A model generated the notes under the pieces. The model had not been told where the DNA came from, did no database searches, and worked only from the letters and a program-made list of their open reading frames with translations. 11,679 nt of DNA, taken from NCBI GenBank assembly GCA_018066825.1, contig JAGPVU010000011.1, forward strand, positions 1 through 11,679, given 5' to 3'. The translations under genes were made by a program, and so were the position numbers. Positions 1 to 7,479 of this stretch are shown here, piece after piece. Source of the stretch: Cycloclasticus sp. Its GTDB lineage: Bacteria > Pseudomonadota > Gammaproteobacteria > Methylococcales > Cycloclasticaceae. Within the stretch, counting starts at the first letter, position 1. Each line of letters begins with the position of its first letter.

Positions 1-977
1 CCGACGTCAACGTCGCCATGGGCTATGTTGACCCTAATTACTTCTTGGGCGGTAAGATTACTCTGGACGCAGAAAAAGCGAAAAAAGCACTGAAAGAAAC
101 TATTGCTGACCCGTTAGGTCTTGATATCTACCAGGCAGGCAAAGGTATTCTTGCTGTTGTTAATGCGCAGATGCGAGATGCAGCTAAAGCTATCTTGGTT
201 TCAAAAGGCTACGATACCCGTGACTTTACTATGATGTGTTACGGCGGAGCGGGACCCGTGCATATGTGGGGTTATACGCAAGATTTTGAATTAGCTGATG
301 TCATTACCTTTCCTTATGCAGCGGCTTTTTCGGCTTTTGGGGGCGCTTGTGCCGAGTATCTTCATCGCTATCATATGGGTGTGGTTATTTCTATTCCGAA
401 CGGTTTAGATGATGAAGGCAAGACTAGCGTTGCAAAAAATATTGATGACGCATGGCGTTCTCTTGAGGCGAAAGCGATAGCAGAAATGGCCTCTGAAGGT
501 ATCCCAGAAGAAGACCTTGAGTACCGTTACGGTTTTTACGGCCGTTATATGGGTCAACTAGAAAGTTTTGAAACATTATTAGACGCAGGCACTGCAAAGG
601 GGGCTGAAGATATTGATAGAATTATTGCTGCTTTCGAGGGGATGTACACCAATATCTACCCAGATGGTGCTCGATTCCCAGATGCTGGCTATGCGATAAC
701 CGAAGTCTTCGTGCAAGCGATTGCACCTAAAGCCATGCCGGAAATTATTTCACATAAAATTGAAGGTGTAACACCATCAGAGTCTGCTTTTGTGGAAACG
801 AGACAAGTCAGTCACGAAGGTGCGTTCTATGACTTTAAAGTATGGCAAATGTCTGAGCTTAGGGCGGGTAATATTATCCACGGGCCCGCTATAATTCGTG
901 ATCCCATGACAACCGTTATTATCCCACCTGAAAAACGGATTGAGATAGACGAATACCTAGTCTTACATTACCGTTAG
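1..977 (+). CDS. HyuA-family carboxylase/hydantoinase subunit, C-terminal part (5' truncated)
   Basis: This is the C-terminal part (324 residues visible) of a protein of the HyuA family, which includes the ATP-dependent hydantoinase/oxoprolinase subunits and the corresponding subunits of acetone and acetophenone carboxylases. The first full codon is at position 3. Residues before the ATG at 18 already read DVNVA and lead into GYVDPNYFLGG, a conserved internal HyuA segment, so this ATG is not the real start and roughly half of a 650-720 residue protein lies upstream. Family marks are GGAGPVH (bases 243-263) and AAAFSAFG (318-341), the latter in place of the AGVFSALG more usual in hydantoinases/oxoprolinases. 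From memory, this AAAFSAFG form and the following aromatic-rich segment look closer to acetone-carboxylase-type proteins, but an alignment is needed. A HyuB-type partner would be expected outside the window. The gene ends at TAG 975-977 and is followed by a strong hairpin, so it may end its own transcript. Family assignment is firm; the substrate is not. Confidence 0.85.
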   Translation, partial: DVNVAMGYVDPNYFLGGKITLDAEKAKKALKETIADPLGLDIYQAGKGILAVVNAQMRDAAKAILVSKGYDTRDFTMMCYGGAGPVHMWGYTQDFELADVITFPYAAAFSAFGGACAEYLHRYHMGVVISIPNGLDDEGKTSVAKNIDDAWRSLEAKAIAEMASEGIPEEDLEYRYGFYGRYMGQLESFETLLDAGTAKGAEDIDRIIAAFEGMYTNIYPDGARFPDAGYAITEVFVQAIAPKAMPEIISHKIEGVTPSESAFVETRQVSHEGAFYDFKVWQMSELRAGNIIHGPAIIRDPMTTVIIPPEKRIEIDEYLVLHYR

Positions 978-985
978 CTACAAAC

Positions 986-1020
986 AATACCGCTTATCAG
1001 TCATTCTGCTAAGCGGTATT
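986..1020 (+). terminator. Strong hairpin, possible rho-independent terminator or attenuator
   Basis: A perfect 11-base inverted repeat, AATACCGCTTA (986-996) and TAAGCGGTATT (1010-1020), lies 8 bases after the HyuA-family stop codon. The 13-base interior can extend the stem by CAG/CTG pairing across one mismatch, leaving a TCATT loop. The tail reads TTTCCAATTTTAA, so the U-tract is broken and weaker than in a textbook intrinsic terminator. Position and symmetry favour a terminator, or 3'-end protection, separating the carboxylase transcript from the ligase gene. Read-through or attenuation is also possible. Confidence 0.6.
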
Positions 1021-1095
1021 TCCAATTTTAATGCAATCGATTTTCCCCGCCATTAAAAATTGACATAAACTACCCCCTTTCTACGGAGCAATAGA

Positions 1096-3051
1096 ATGGA
1101 ATTCAAGCCCTACCCAGATATTGTCTGGCAACCCACTAAAGAACGACTCGCTAACTCACAAATACAAAAGTTCATTAATGCGGCGGGGGTTGCTGATTAC
1201 GATGAATTGCTCACAAAATCTGACCAAGACCCAGAGTGGTTTTGGAATACGGCCATTAAGTTTTTAGACATTAAGTTTTATCAACCTTATGACAAGGTGT
1301 TAGATCAATCCAAAGGTATCGAATGGGCCGAATGGTGCCTTGGTGGCAAAACCAATCTCGTTCTCAATTGTTTAGATAAACATAAAGACACCGATATATG
1401 GAACAAACCCTTTATTTATCATGAAACGGAAGCCGGTAAAAAGAGTTCGTTGAGCTATGCGGAACTTGACCAAAAAGTATGTCAACTAACCGAAGGGATG
1501 CGCTCATTAGGCTTAGGTAAGGGGGATGCCGTAGGCCTGTATATGCCGATGATTCCAGAGGTTGCGGTGGCCTTTTTAGCAATAATTAAAATGGGTGGTG
1601 TTGTTATTCCCCTGTTTTCAGGTTTTGGTCCTGATCCTATTGTCGTGCGCTTAAATGATGGCCAAGCAAAAGCCGTTGTCACGGTTGATGGCACGTCAAG
1701 AAGATCAACTACCGTTAATTTAAAAGCAACGATTGACCAAGTGCGCGACCAGATTCCAACTCTAGAGCACGTGATTAGCTTTAACCATATGGGGCTGGAT
1801 TTACCCAAGCAAAACGGTGACGTTGATTGGGATGCATTAACTCAAAATATGCCCTGTACCAGTGAAACTGAGGTTATGAATACAGAAGACCCGATGATGC
1901 TAATTTATACCTCGGGTACCACAGGCATGCCAAAAGGCACTGTGCAAACGCATTGTGGCTTCATGATTAAAGCGATGTTTGATCTACACGTGATGTCTGA
2001 ATTAACTTCTGATGATCGCATGCTTTGGATGAGCGATATGGGCTGGGTGGTGGGTCCATTAGAAATTATGGCGACCAGTTTTACCGGGGCTACCCTTATT
2101 ATGGGCGAAGGGGCGCCAAATTATCCTGAACCAGGGCGTATTTGGCGCTTATTGGAAGAATACAAGGTGAGCTGGTTAGGCTTTGCGCCAACCATTGCGC
2201 GTATTTTTATGAGCCAACCCGAGGAAAGCGTTAGTCAATATGATTTTTCATCATTAAAAACAGTTCTGACGACAGGGGAGCCCTGGAATCCCGATGCCTG
2301 GCTATGGTTCTTCGATAAAATTTGTAATAAGCGCGTGCCGATCATTAATTTAACTGGTGGCACTGAAATAGGCTGTGGAATTTTAGGCTGTACAGTAGCT
2401 AGGCCACTAAAACCCTGCTGTTTCAATACCCAAATGCCGGCCATGGGTGCGGATATTATTGATGAGTCAGGACAGGCTATTGCTGATGGTCAGGTTGGTG
2501 AGCTCGCCCTTCGTAATCCATCTATTGGTTTAACGCGTGGATTATGGAACAACCCAGAACGTTACTTAGACAGTTACTGGCGCACCATTCCTGGCGTATG
2601 GGTGCACGGTGACTGGGCGGTAAAAGATGATCATGGTATGTGGTACGTCTTAGGGCGTTCGGATGACACGCTTAAGATTTCAGGTAAACGAACAGGTCCG
2701 GCAGAAATAGAAGGGCCATTATTGGCAACGGGTAAAATTATTGAAGCGGCCGTTATCGGTATACCCGATGAGATTGGTGGTTCGGCGGTTGTTTGTGTCT
2801 GTGTGCCTAAACCTGGGCAAGCAATCAATCAGGCCTTAACAACAGAATTAATAGACGCCGTTGTTAATGAAATGGGAAAATCCTATCGGCCTAAACATGT
2901 TGTTTTTGTAGAAGATTTACCTAAAACCCGTACTATGAAAATTATGCGACGGGTTGTTAAGGCGCTTTTGATAGGGACTGAGCCGGGTGATTTATCGTCC
3001 ATGGTTAACCCTGAATCTATTGATTTCATTAAGCAAAAAAAGTTAAAATAA
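1096..3051 (+). CDS. Acetyl-CoA-synthetase-type acid:CoA ligase with a non-acetate pocket
   Basis: This 651-residue ANL-superfamily ligase should activate a carboxylic acid to its acyl-CoA through an acyl-adenylate in the cytoplasm. Its length and N-terminal extension (about residues 40-110, containing WFWNTAIKF) are those of acetyl-CoA synthetase rather than of FadD-type ligases. Visible motifs are the phosphate loop YTSGTTGMPKG (271-281), TGGTE (420-424), HGD (504-506), the hinge region GRSDDTLKISGKR (520-532) and the C-terminal catalytic lysine in PKTRTMKIMRR (K615). In Salmonella Acs the TGGTE region reads WWQTE, where Trp414 closes the acetyl pocket. Here glycine (G421) occupies that place, so a larger acid is expected. 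The start is supported by GGAG at 1085-1088, 7 bases before ATG. No convincing promoter was found in the upstream gap. Placement next to a carboxylase-family gene suggests, as inference only, a ligase for the carboxylation product. It is not a typical acetoacetyl-CoA synthetase, since the C-terminal lysine motif is of the acetyl-CoA synthetase kind. Confidence 0.9.
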   Translation: MEFKPYPDIVWQPTKERLANSQIQKFINAAGVADYDELLTKSDQDPEWFWNTAIKFLDIKFYQPYDKVLDQSKGIEWAEWCLGGKTNLVLNCLDKHKDTDIWNKPFIYHETEAGKKSSLSYAELDQKVCQLTEGMRSLGLGKGDAVGLYMPMIPEVAVAFLAIIKMGGVVIPLFSGFGPDPIVVRLNDGQAKAVVTVDGTSRRSTTVNLKATIDQVRDQIPTLEHVISFNHMGLDLPKQNGDVDWDALTQNMPCTSETEVMNTEDPMMLIYTSGTTGMPKGTVQTHCGFMIKAMFDLHVMSELTSDDRMLWMSDMGWVVGPLEIMATSFTGATLIMGEGAPNYPEPGRIWRLLEEYKVSWLGFAPTIARIFMSQPEESVSQYDFSSLKTVLTTGEPWNPDAWLWFFDKICNKRVPIINLTGGTEIGCGILGCTVARPLKPCCFNTQMPAMGADIIDESGQAIADGQVGELALRNPSIGLTRGLWNNPERYLDSYWRTIPGVWVHGDWAVKDDHGMWYVLGRSDDTLKISGKRTGPAEIEGPLLATGKIIEAAVIGIPDEIGGSAVVCVCVPKPGQAINQALTTELIDAVVNEMGKSYRPKHVVFVEDLPKTRTMKIMRRVVKALLIGTEPGDLSSMVNPESIDFIKQKKLK

Positions 3052-3157
3052 CAACTGTTAGGTAGGTGTCGCTTTGGCTCGCTCGTGGAACAAGCAGTGG
3101 GCCGTTAATTGAGCGTACGGGTACTTTAAATTTGACCACAGTATAATCAAGGAAACC

Positions 3158-4303
3158 ATGTCGGAACAACAACAAAACGAATGGCCGCTTAGCGGTGTTC
3201 GCGTTTATGAAATAGGCACCAGTGTGGCTGCGCCATTTGGAACTTGGATTCTCGCCGCTATGGGCGCAGAAGTGATTAAAGTTGAGCCAGAAGGCCGAGG
3301 TGATGATTGTCGCCATTGGGGGCCTCCGTTCTGGAATGGTACCTCATCTATGTTCCAAGCACTTAATCGGGATAAAAAATCAGTGACGGTTGATCTTAGC
3401 AACCCTGAAGACAAGGCCTGGTTAAGAAACGAATTGGTTACCAAGGCGGACGTGGTTTTACAGAACATGCGCCCAGGAAAAATCGCATCACTCGGTTTAG
3501 GTGCCGATGAGCTCTGTAAAGAAAACCCGCGTTTAATTTATACAAACATTTGGGCCTTTGGTAAAGAAGGGCCGATGAAGGATAAGCCTGGTTATGATCC
3601 GTTAATGCAAGCGTATAGTGGCCTAATGAGTCTTAACGGCGAAGAAGGCCGTCCTCCCGTGAGAATTGGTACTTCAGCGATTGATATGGGCACGGGCATG
3701 TGGTGTGCGATTGGTATTATCGCCGCTCTATTTGAACGGCAAAAAACGGGTAACGGGTGTATTGTTGATACCGCCTTATACGAAACGGCCTTAAGTTGGA
3801 TGACCTATCATGCGGCTGGCTATCACTCTACTGGTGAGTTGCCGACCCCTCAAGGTTCAGGTGTGCAAGGTATATCACCTTACCAAGCATATGAGTGTTC
3901 TGATGGTTATTTAGTGATTGCGGCACCTAATAATAAATTATTCGAACAACTGAAAGGGGTGTTAGGTAGCCCTGCGTGGACCAGCGAAGAACGTTTTCAA
4001 ACCAACCCTAGTCGATTTGAAAATAAAACTGAACTCAACAAGCTAATTACCGCGATTACCACGCAACAACCGCGCGCGCATTGGCAGCAAAAGCTGGATG
4101 CGCTAGGCATTCCTAACTCACCTATTCAAAAAGTTGATGAGGTGTTAGCAGACCCACAAACCCAATCATTGGGAATTATTCAAGAGTCTGCTGATAAAGC
4201 GATGCGATTAATCGGTCTACCTATTTCATTCAATGGTAAAAGACCACCATTACAAAATGTCGCGCCTGCGTTGGGTGCGGATAATGATACTTACAAAAAT
4301 TAA
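3158..4303 (+). CDS. CaiB/BaiF family CoA-transferase (type III)
   Basis: This 381-residue protein belongs to the type III CoA-transferases (formyl-CoA transferase, CaiB, BaiF, succinyl-CoA:acid transferases). These move CoA from one thioester to a free acid through an aspartyl-anhydride intermediate. The N-terminus has the family signature: L..VRVYEIG, then GAEVIKVEPEGRGDD (36-50), followed by LNRDKKSVTVDL (69-80). The catalytic aspartate is D176 in SAIDMGTG, in the position of Asp169 of formyl-CoA transferase. The large-domain segment GYLVIAAPNNKLF and a C-terminal VLADPQ are also typical. Length is a little below the common 390-430. AAGGAA at 3149-3154 precedes the ATG. The 106-base gap upstream contains no obvious terminator, and the next gene follows after 12 bases. 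In context it would supply CoA to the pathway acid without ATP, alongside the two ATP-dependent ligases. Donor and acceptor cannot be told from sequence. Confidence 0.92.
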   Translation: MSEQQQNEWPLSGVRVYEIGTSVAAPFGTWILAAMGAEVIKVEPEGRGDDCRHWGPPFWNGTSSMFQALNRDKKSVTVDLSNPEDKAWLRNELVTKADVVLQNMRPGKIASLGLGADELCKENPRLIYTNIWAFGKEGPMKDKPGYDPLMQAYSGLMSLNGEEGRPPVRIGTSAIDMGTGMWCAIGIIAALFERQKTGNGCIVDTALYETALSWMTYHAAGYHSTGELPTPQGSGVQGISPYQAYECSDGYLVIAAPNNKLFEQLKGVLGSPAWTSEERFQTNPSRFENKTELNKLITAITTQQPRAHWQQKLDALGIPNSPIQKVDEVLADPQTQSLGIIQESADKAMRLIGLPISFNGKRPPLQNVAPALGADNDTYKN

Positions 4304-4315
4304 TAAAGAGATTTA

Positions 4316-5491
4316 ATGATGAGCGAACTATCAATCCCCTTAGGAAATGACTATCAAGATATACGTGATGCGGTAAATAAAATTTGTGATGATTTTCCTG
4401 GTGAATACTGGCGTGAACTAGATAAGGAAAGCGCTTACCCAGAAAAATTTGTTAATGCCCTAACCGAATCTGGTTTTTTGTCCGCTTTAATTCCAGAAGA
4501 ATACGGCGGTGTTGGCCTACCATTGCGCGCAGCAGCGGTCATTATGGAAACCATCCACGCCTCAGGTGGTTCAGCCTCGGCCTGTCATGCGCAAATGTAC
4601 ATTATGGGTGCTGTACTACGCCATGGTAGTGATGAGCAAAAACAAAAATACTTGCCCAAAATAGCCTCGGGTGAATTAAGGCTGCAGGCTTTTGGTGTTA
4701 CCGAGCCTACGTCTGGCTCAGATACTACTAAATTACGCACTAAAGCCGTTAAAAAAGGTGATAAATACATCATTAACGGGCAAAAAGTTTGGACTAGCCG
4801 TGCTTTTCAATCAGATTTGATGCTACTTTTAGCACGTACCACACCGCTTGAAGAAGTCGCTAAGCCAACCGATGGGCTGTCGATCTTTCTAGTGGACATG
4901 CGTGAGGTGGTTGGTAACGGCATGGAAATTCGTGCGATTGATGCGATGATTAACCATAACACCACGGAAGTGTTTTTCGACAACATGGAAATCCCAGCTG
5001 ATGCGCTTATTGGTGAGGAAGGTAAAGGTTTTCGTTATGTAATGAGCGGTATGAACGCCGAACGTGTCATTATTGCAGGTGAAAGTATTGGTGACGCACG
5101 ATTTTTTATTGAACGCGCAACAAACTATGCCAACGAACGAAAAATATTCGGCGGCCCGATTGGCCGAAATCAAGGGATTCAGTTTCCGATTGCACGCGCT
5201 TACGCAGAAATTGAAGCAGCTGAGTTAATGGCACGAAAAGCCGCTGCTCTATTCGAAGCTGGGCAACCTTGTGGCGCCGAAGCTAATATGGCTAAAATGT
5301 TGTGTGCTGAAGCGGCATGGAACGCCGGTGAAGCGTGTATGCAAACACACGGGGGCTTTGCGTTTGCTTGTGAGTACGATATTGAGCGTAAATGGCGTGA
5401 GGCTAGGTTATATTTAATCGCGCCTATTTCAACCAATATGATACTGAGCTTTATTGGGCAACACGTTTTAGGTATGCCAAAATCATACTAA
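4316..5491 (+). CDS. Acyl-CoA dehydrogenase, conventional single-gene type
   Basis: This 391-residue flavoprotein should catalyse FAD-dependent alpha,beta-desaturation of an acyl-CoA, passing electrons to ETF. All parts of a self-sufficient acyl-CoA dehydrogenase are present: an N-terminal helical domain with PEEYGGVGLPL (60-70), the FAD/substrate loop VTEPTSGSD (128-136), NGQKVWTS (154-161), and the FAD-binding segment RKIFGGPIGRNQ (277-288). A glutamate, E249 in MNAERVII, sits on the helix where isovaleryl-CoA dehydrogenase carries its catalytic base. The C-terminus has APISTNMI instead of the usual GGT.EI motif, so the base is not at the MCAD position. I have seen this form in a minor acyl-CoA dehydrogenase subfamily. 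ATG codons at 4316 and 4319 are tandem, with AAAGAG at 4305-4310 as a modest ribosome site; either could start the protein. It is 12 bases downstream of the CoA-transferase, consistent with co-transcription. Chain length and branching preference are unknown. Confidence 0.92.
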   Translation: MMSELSIPLGNDYQDIRDAVNKICDDFPGEYWRELDKESAYPEKFVNALTESGFLSALIPEEYGGVGLPLRAAAVIMETIHASGGSASACHAQMYIMGAVLRHGSDEQKQKYLPKIASGELRLQAFGVTEPTSGSDTTKLRTKAVKKGDKYIINGQKVWTSRAFQSDLMLLLARTTPLEEVAKPTDGLSIFLVDMREVVGNGMEIRAIDAMINHNTTEVFFDNMEIPADALIGEEGKGFRYVMSGMNAERVIIAGESIGDARFFIERATNYANERKIFGGPIGRNQGIQFPIARAYAEIEAAELMARKAAALFEAGQPCGAEANMAKMLCAEAAWNAGEACMQTHGGFAFACEYDIERKWREARLYLIAPISTNMILSFIGQHVLGMPKSY

Positions 5492-5532
5492 GAAAGAATC
5501 AATAATAATTATTAATAACACAGGAGATAACA

Positions 5533-6288
5533 ATGGATAGAGTACACGGGAAAATCGTTTTGGTTACTGGTGGCGCCATGGGTATGGGCCGCACGCACAG
5601 TGAGTTATTAGCAGAAGAAGGCGCTGTTGTTATCGTTACTGATATGAACGCGGTAGAAGGACAAGCAACTGTTGATAGTATTATTAGCAATGGCGGAAAG
5701 GCCGAGTTTTTACCGCTCAATGTGACCGATAAAGCTGAATGGAAAAAAGTGGTTGATCAAGTGGTAGCTAAACACGGTCGAATTGATGTGTTGGTTAATA
5801 ATGCCGGTATTTTAATTTTGACTTCTTTAGAAGATACCACCGAAGAGCAATGGGATAAAACCTTCGATATCAATATAAAAGGTGTTTTCTTTGGCACCCA
5901 AGCTGTGCTACCCGCAATGCAAAAAGCCGGAGCTGGGTCAATCGTAAATATCTCATCTATATATGGTCTGGTGGGCGCCCCCATGTCGGCTGCTTATCAA
6001 GCAACTAAAGGCGCGGTAAGGTTGTTTACTAAAGCGACAGCAGTTGAATATGCACCGTATAATATTCGCGTTAACTCCGTTCACCCGGGTGTTATTGATA
6101 CCCCCATGACCAAAGACCTATTGCACGGCGATGAAGAAACACGCCAAGCTATTTTAGGCACGACTATCTTAAATCGCGCTGCACAACCCAAAGAAGTATC
6201 TTATGCGGTATTGCATCTAGCGAGTGATGATTCATCGTTTATGAATGGTTCTGAGATGGTTGTCGATGGCGGTTATACAGCGGTTTAA
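5533..6288 (+). CDS. Classical SDR alcohol/hydroxyacyl dehydrogenase
   Basis: This 251-residue short-chain dehydrogenase/reductase has the full classical set: nucleotide motif TGGAMGMG (12-19), an aspartate (D37) at the end of beta-2 that favours NAD(H) over NADP(H), NNAG (89-92), structural N113, and catalytic S142, Y155 and K159 (YQATK). The NSVHPG segment and C-terminal VDGGYTAV are also typical. The stretch from VNISS through IRVNSVHPG resembles 3-alpha/20-beta-hydroxysteroid and cyclic-alcohol dehydrogenases by eye, which is only a hint at a bulky or cyclic secondary alcohol. A clear AGGAG at 5522-5526 lies 6 bases before the ATG. It sits between the conventional acyl-CoA dehydrogenase and the paired subunits, so it probably oxidises a hydroxy intermediate to a ketone. 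A 3-hydroxyacyl-CoA or free-alcohol substrate is equally possible. Confidence 0.92.
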   Translation: MDRVHGKIVLVTGGAMGMGRTHSELLAEEGAVVIVTDMNAVEGQATVDSIISNGGKAEFLPLNVTDKAEWKKVVDQVVAKHGRIDVLVNNAGILILTSLEDTTEEQWDKTFDINIKGVFFGTQAVLPAMQKAGAGSIVNISSIYGLVGAPMSAAYQATKGAVRLFTKATAVEYAPYNIRVNSVHPGVIDTPMTKDLLHGDEETRQAILGTTILNRAAQPKEVSYAVLHLASDDSSFMNGSEMVVDGGYTAV

Positions 6289-6320
6289 CCTTTACACCTT
6301 ATTGGTGTCTCATGAAAAGT

Positions 6321-6327
6321 AGGAAAG
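6321..6327 (+). promoter_or_regulatory. Ribosome binding site that fixes a GTG start
   Basis: AGGAAAG lies just upstream of GTG 6331, with AGGA 6 bases from the start codon. The same frame has a TGA at 6313-6315 and its next ATG falls well inside the conserved N-terminal helix, so GTG is the only good start. A 12-codon ATG frame opening at 6312 overlaps this site in another frame and ends at 6350. Confidence 0.7.
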
Positions 6328-6330
6328 CTG

Positions 6331-7479
6331 GTGCAACAATTAAATTTTGAGCCTGTATTGACGGCTGAAAAAGAAGAAATATTACGTGAGCAGGTCCGAG
6401 ACTTTCTCAAACAATATGGGGCATTCAAACCCGGTAATATGATTGACTCTTGGTCCGTTTGTGACCCAGAGTTCAGTCGTTGCCTAGCAAAGAAAGGTTG
6501 GCTCGGTATGACTTGGCCTAGCGAATACGGTGGTGGCGATAAAAGCTACCTTGAACGCTATGTTGTCATTGAAGAGTTATTAGCAGCAGGCGCCCCTGTT
6601 GGGGCGCATTGGGTGGCTGACCGCCAAAGCGGACCGTTACTACTTAGATTTGGCACTCAAGAACAACGAGAACATTTTTTACCCAAAATCGTTAATGGTG
6701 AGTGTTTTTTTGCGATAGGCATGAGTGAACCCAATAGCGGCTCTGATTTAGCGTCTATTAAAACCCATGCAGAACGTGTTGAGGGTGGTTGGGTGGTTAA
6801 TGGCTCTAAAATCTGGACTAGCTGGGCGCACGCATGTCATCAAATGATAACCCTATGTCGAACCGCACCAGCAACAGAGAATAGGCACGCAGGACTGAGC
6901 CAATTTATTGTAGACCTTGAAGCCGAGGGCCTGACTATTCGACCGATTGTTACCTTGGCCGGTGAAAAACATTTTAATGAAATTTTCTTTGATAATGTAT
7001 TCGTCCCCGACAATCGCGTTGTAGGCAAGTTGAATGATGGTTGGAACCAAGTAATGGCAGAATTAGCCTTTGAACGTAGTGGGCCGGAGCGTTTCTTAAG
7101 CAGTTATCAATTATTAGAAGCGGCTATCCGAGTTTTACGCCAAGCAGAGCTAGCGCAACAAGCCGATACAATTATTGGCCAATATGTCGCCCGTTTAATG
7201 GTATTACGCCAAATGTCCCTATCGGTCGCTAACCAGTTGCAACAAGGTAAGCTTCCAGTGAATGAAGCCTCAGTTGTTAAAGATCTGGGTACATCATTTG
7301 AACAAGAACTGCCTGAAGCGATGCGTCTAATTCTTGCAATAGAACCACGACCAAGTGTTGACCAGGGTATACAGCGTTTGTTATCGGACGCAATCTTAAA
7401 AGCACCATCGTTTTCGTTAAGGGGCGGTACACGTGAAATTTTGAGGGGCATCATTGCCCGAGGTCTGGGTCTACGATGA
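6331..7479 (+). CDS. Acyl-CoA dehydrogenase, catalytic (alpha-like) subunit of a heteromeric enzyme
   Basis: This 382-residue acyl-CoA dehydrogenase begins with GTG. It carries GMTWPSEYGGGD (59-70), the FAD/substrate loop MSEPNSGSD (131-139) and NGSKIWTSWAH (157-167). E248 in LAFERSGPER lies on the helix where isovaleryl-CoA dehydrogenase-type enzymes hold the catalytic glutamate. The C-terminal motif is GGTREILRGIIARGLGL, with glycine where MCAD has its catalytic glutamate. It lacks the usual R..FG..I...Q FAD-binding segment in the C-terminal helical domain; that stretch reads GQYVARLMVLRQ. The missing segment is present in the next gene, which overlaps by 4 bases. Together they match the alpha2-beta2 acyl-CoA dehydrogenases known from mycobacterial sterol degradation (ChsE1-ChsE2, ChsE4-ChsE5), where the FAD sites are shared between subunits. 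Such enzymes usually act on bulky CoA thioesters. The complex is inferred, not shown. Confidence 0.9.
   Translation: MQQLNFEPVLTAEKEEILREQVRDFLKQYGAFKPGNMIDSWSVCDPEFSRCLAKKGWLGMTWPSEYGGGDKSYLERYVVIEELLAAGAPVGAHWVADRQSGPLLLRFGTQEQREHFLPKIVNGECFFAIGMSEPNSGSDLASIKTHAERVEGGWVVNGSKIWTSWAHACHQMITLCRTAPATENRHAGLSQFIVDLEAEGLTIRPIVTLAGEKHFNEIFFDNVFVPDNRVVGKLNDGWNQVMAELAFERSGPERFLSSYQLLEAAIRVLRQAELAQQADTIIGQYVARLMVLRQMSLSVANQLQQGKLPVNEASVVKDLGTSFEQELPEAMRLILAIEPRPSVDQGIQRLLSDAILKAPSFSLRGGTREILRGIIARGLGLR

Noticed and set aside
1060..1065. TTGACA resembling a sigma-70 -35 box upstream of the first ligase
   Set aside because: At 16-17 bases spacing the -10 position falls on TACGGA/ACGGAG, which is the ribosome binding site, so the transcript would lack a leader. 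No convincing promoter.
3142..3147. Perfect TATAAT before the CoA-transferase gene
   Set aside because: No -35-like hexamer lies 15-19 bases upstream, and it abuts the ribosome binding site and start codon. Probably chance in AT-rich DNA.
3052..3157. 106-base gap between the first ligase and the CoA-transferase
   Set aside because: Examined for small genes, hairpins and operators. Only a 6-base CGTACG palindrome and the TATAAT above were seen; nothing supportable.
3029..3316. Reverse-strand open frames, for example 3029-3316, 7107-7454 and 9348-9641
   Set aside because: They lie opposite well-supported forward genes, show no protein-family motifs and follow the codon pattern of the forward frame; treated as shadows.
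5503..5514. 12-base palindrome TAATAATTATTA between the acyl-CoA dehydrogenase and the SDR
   Set aside because: Low-complexity A/T sequence; such a palindrome arises readily by chance and has no associated site.
6294..6308. Small hairpin ACACC-TTATT-GGTGT after the first SDR
   Set aside because: Only 5 base pairs and no following T-run, so not supported as a terminator within a closely spaced operon.
6312..6350. 12-codon ATG frame overlapping the GTG start of the catalytic dehydrogenase subunit
   Set aside because: No own ribosome binding site was seen and the length is trivial; a leader-peptide role cannot be supported.
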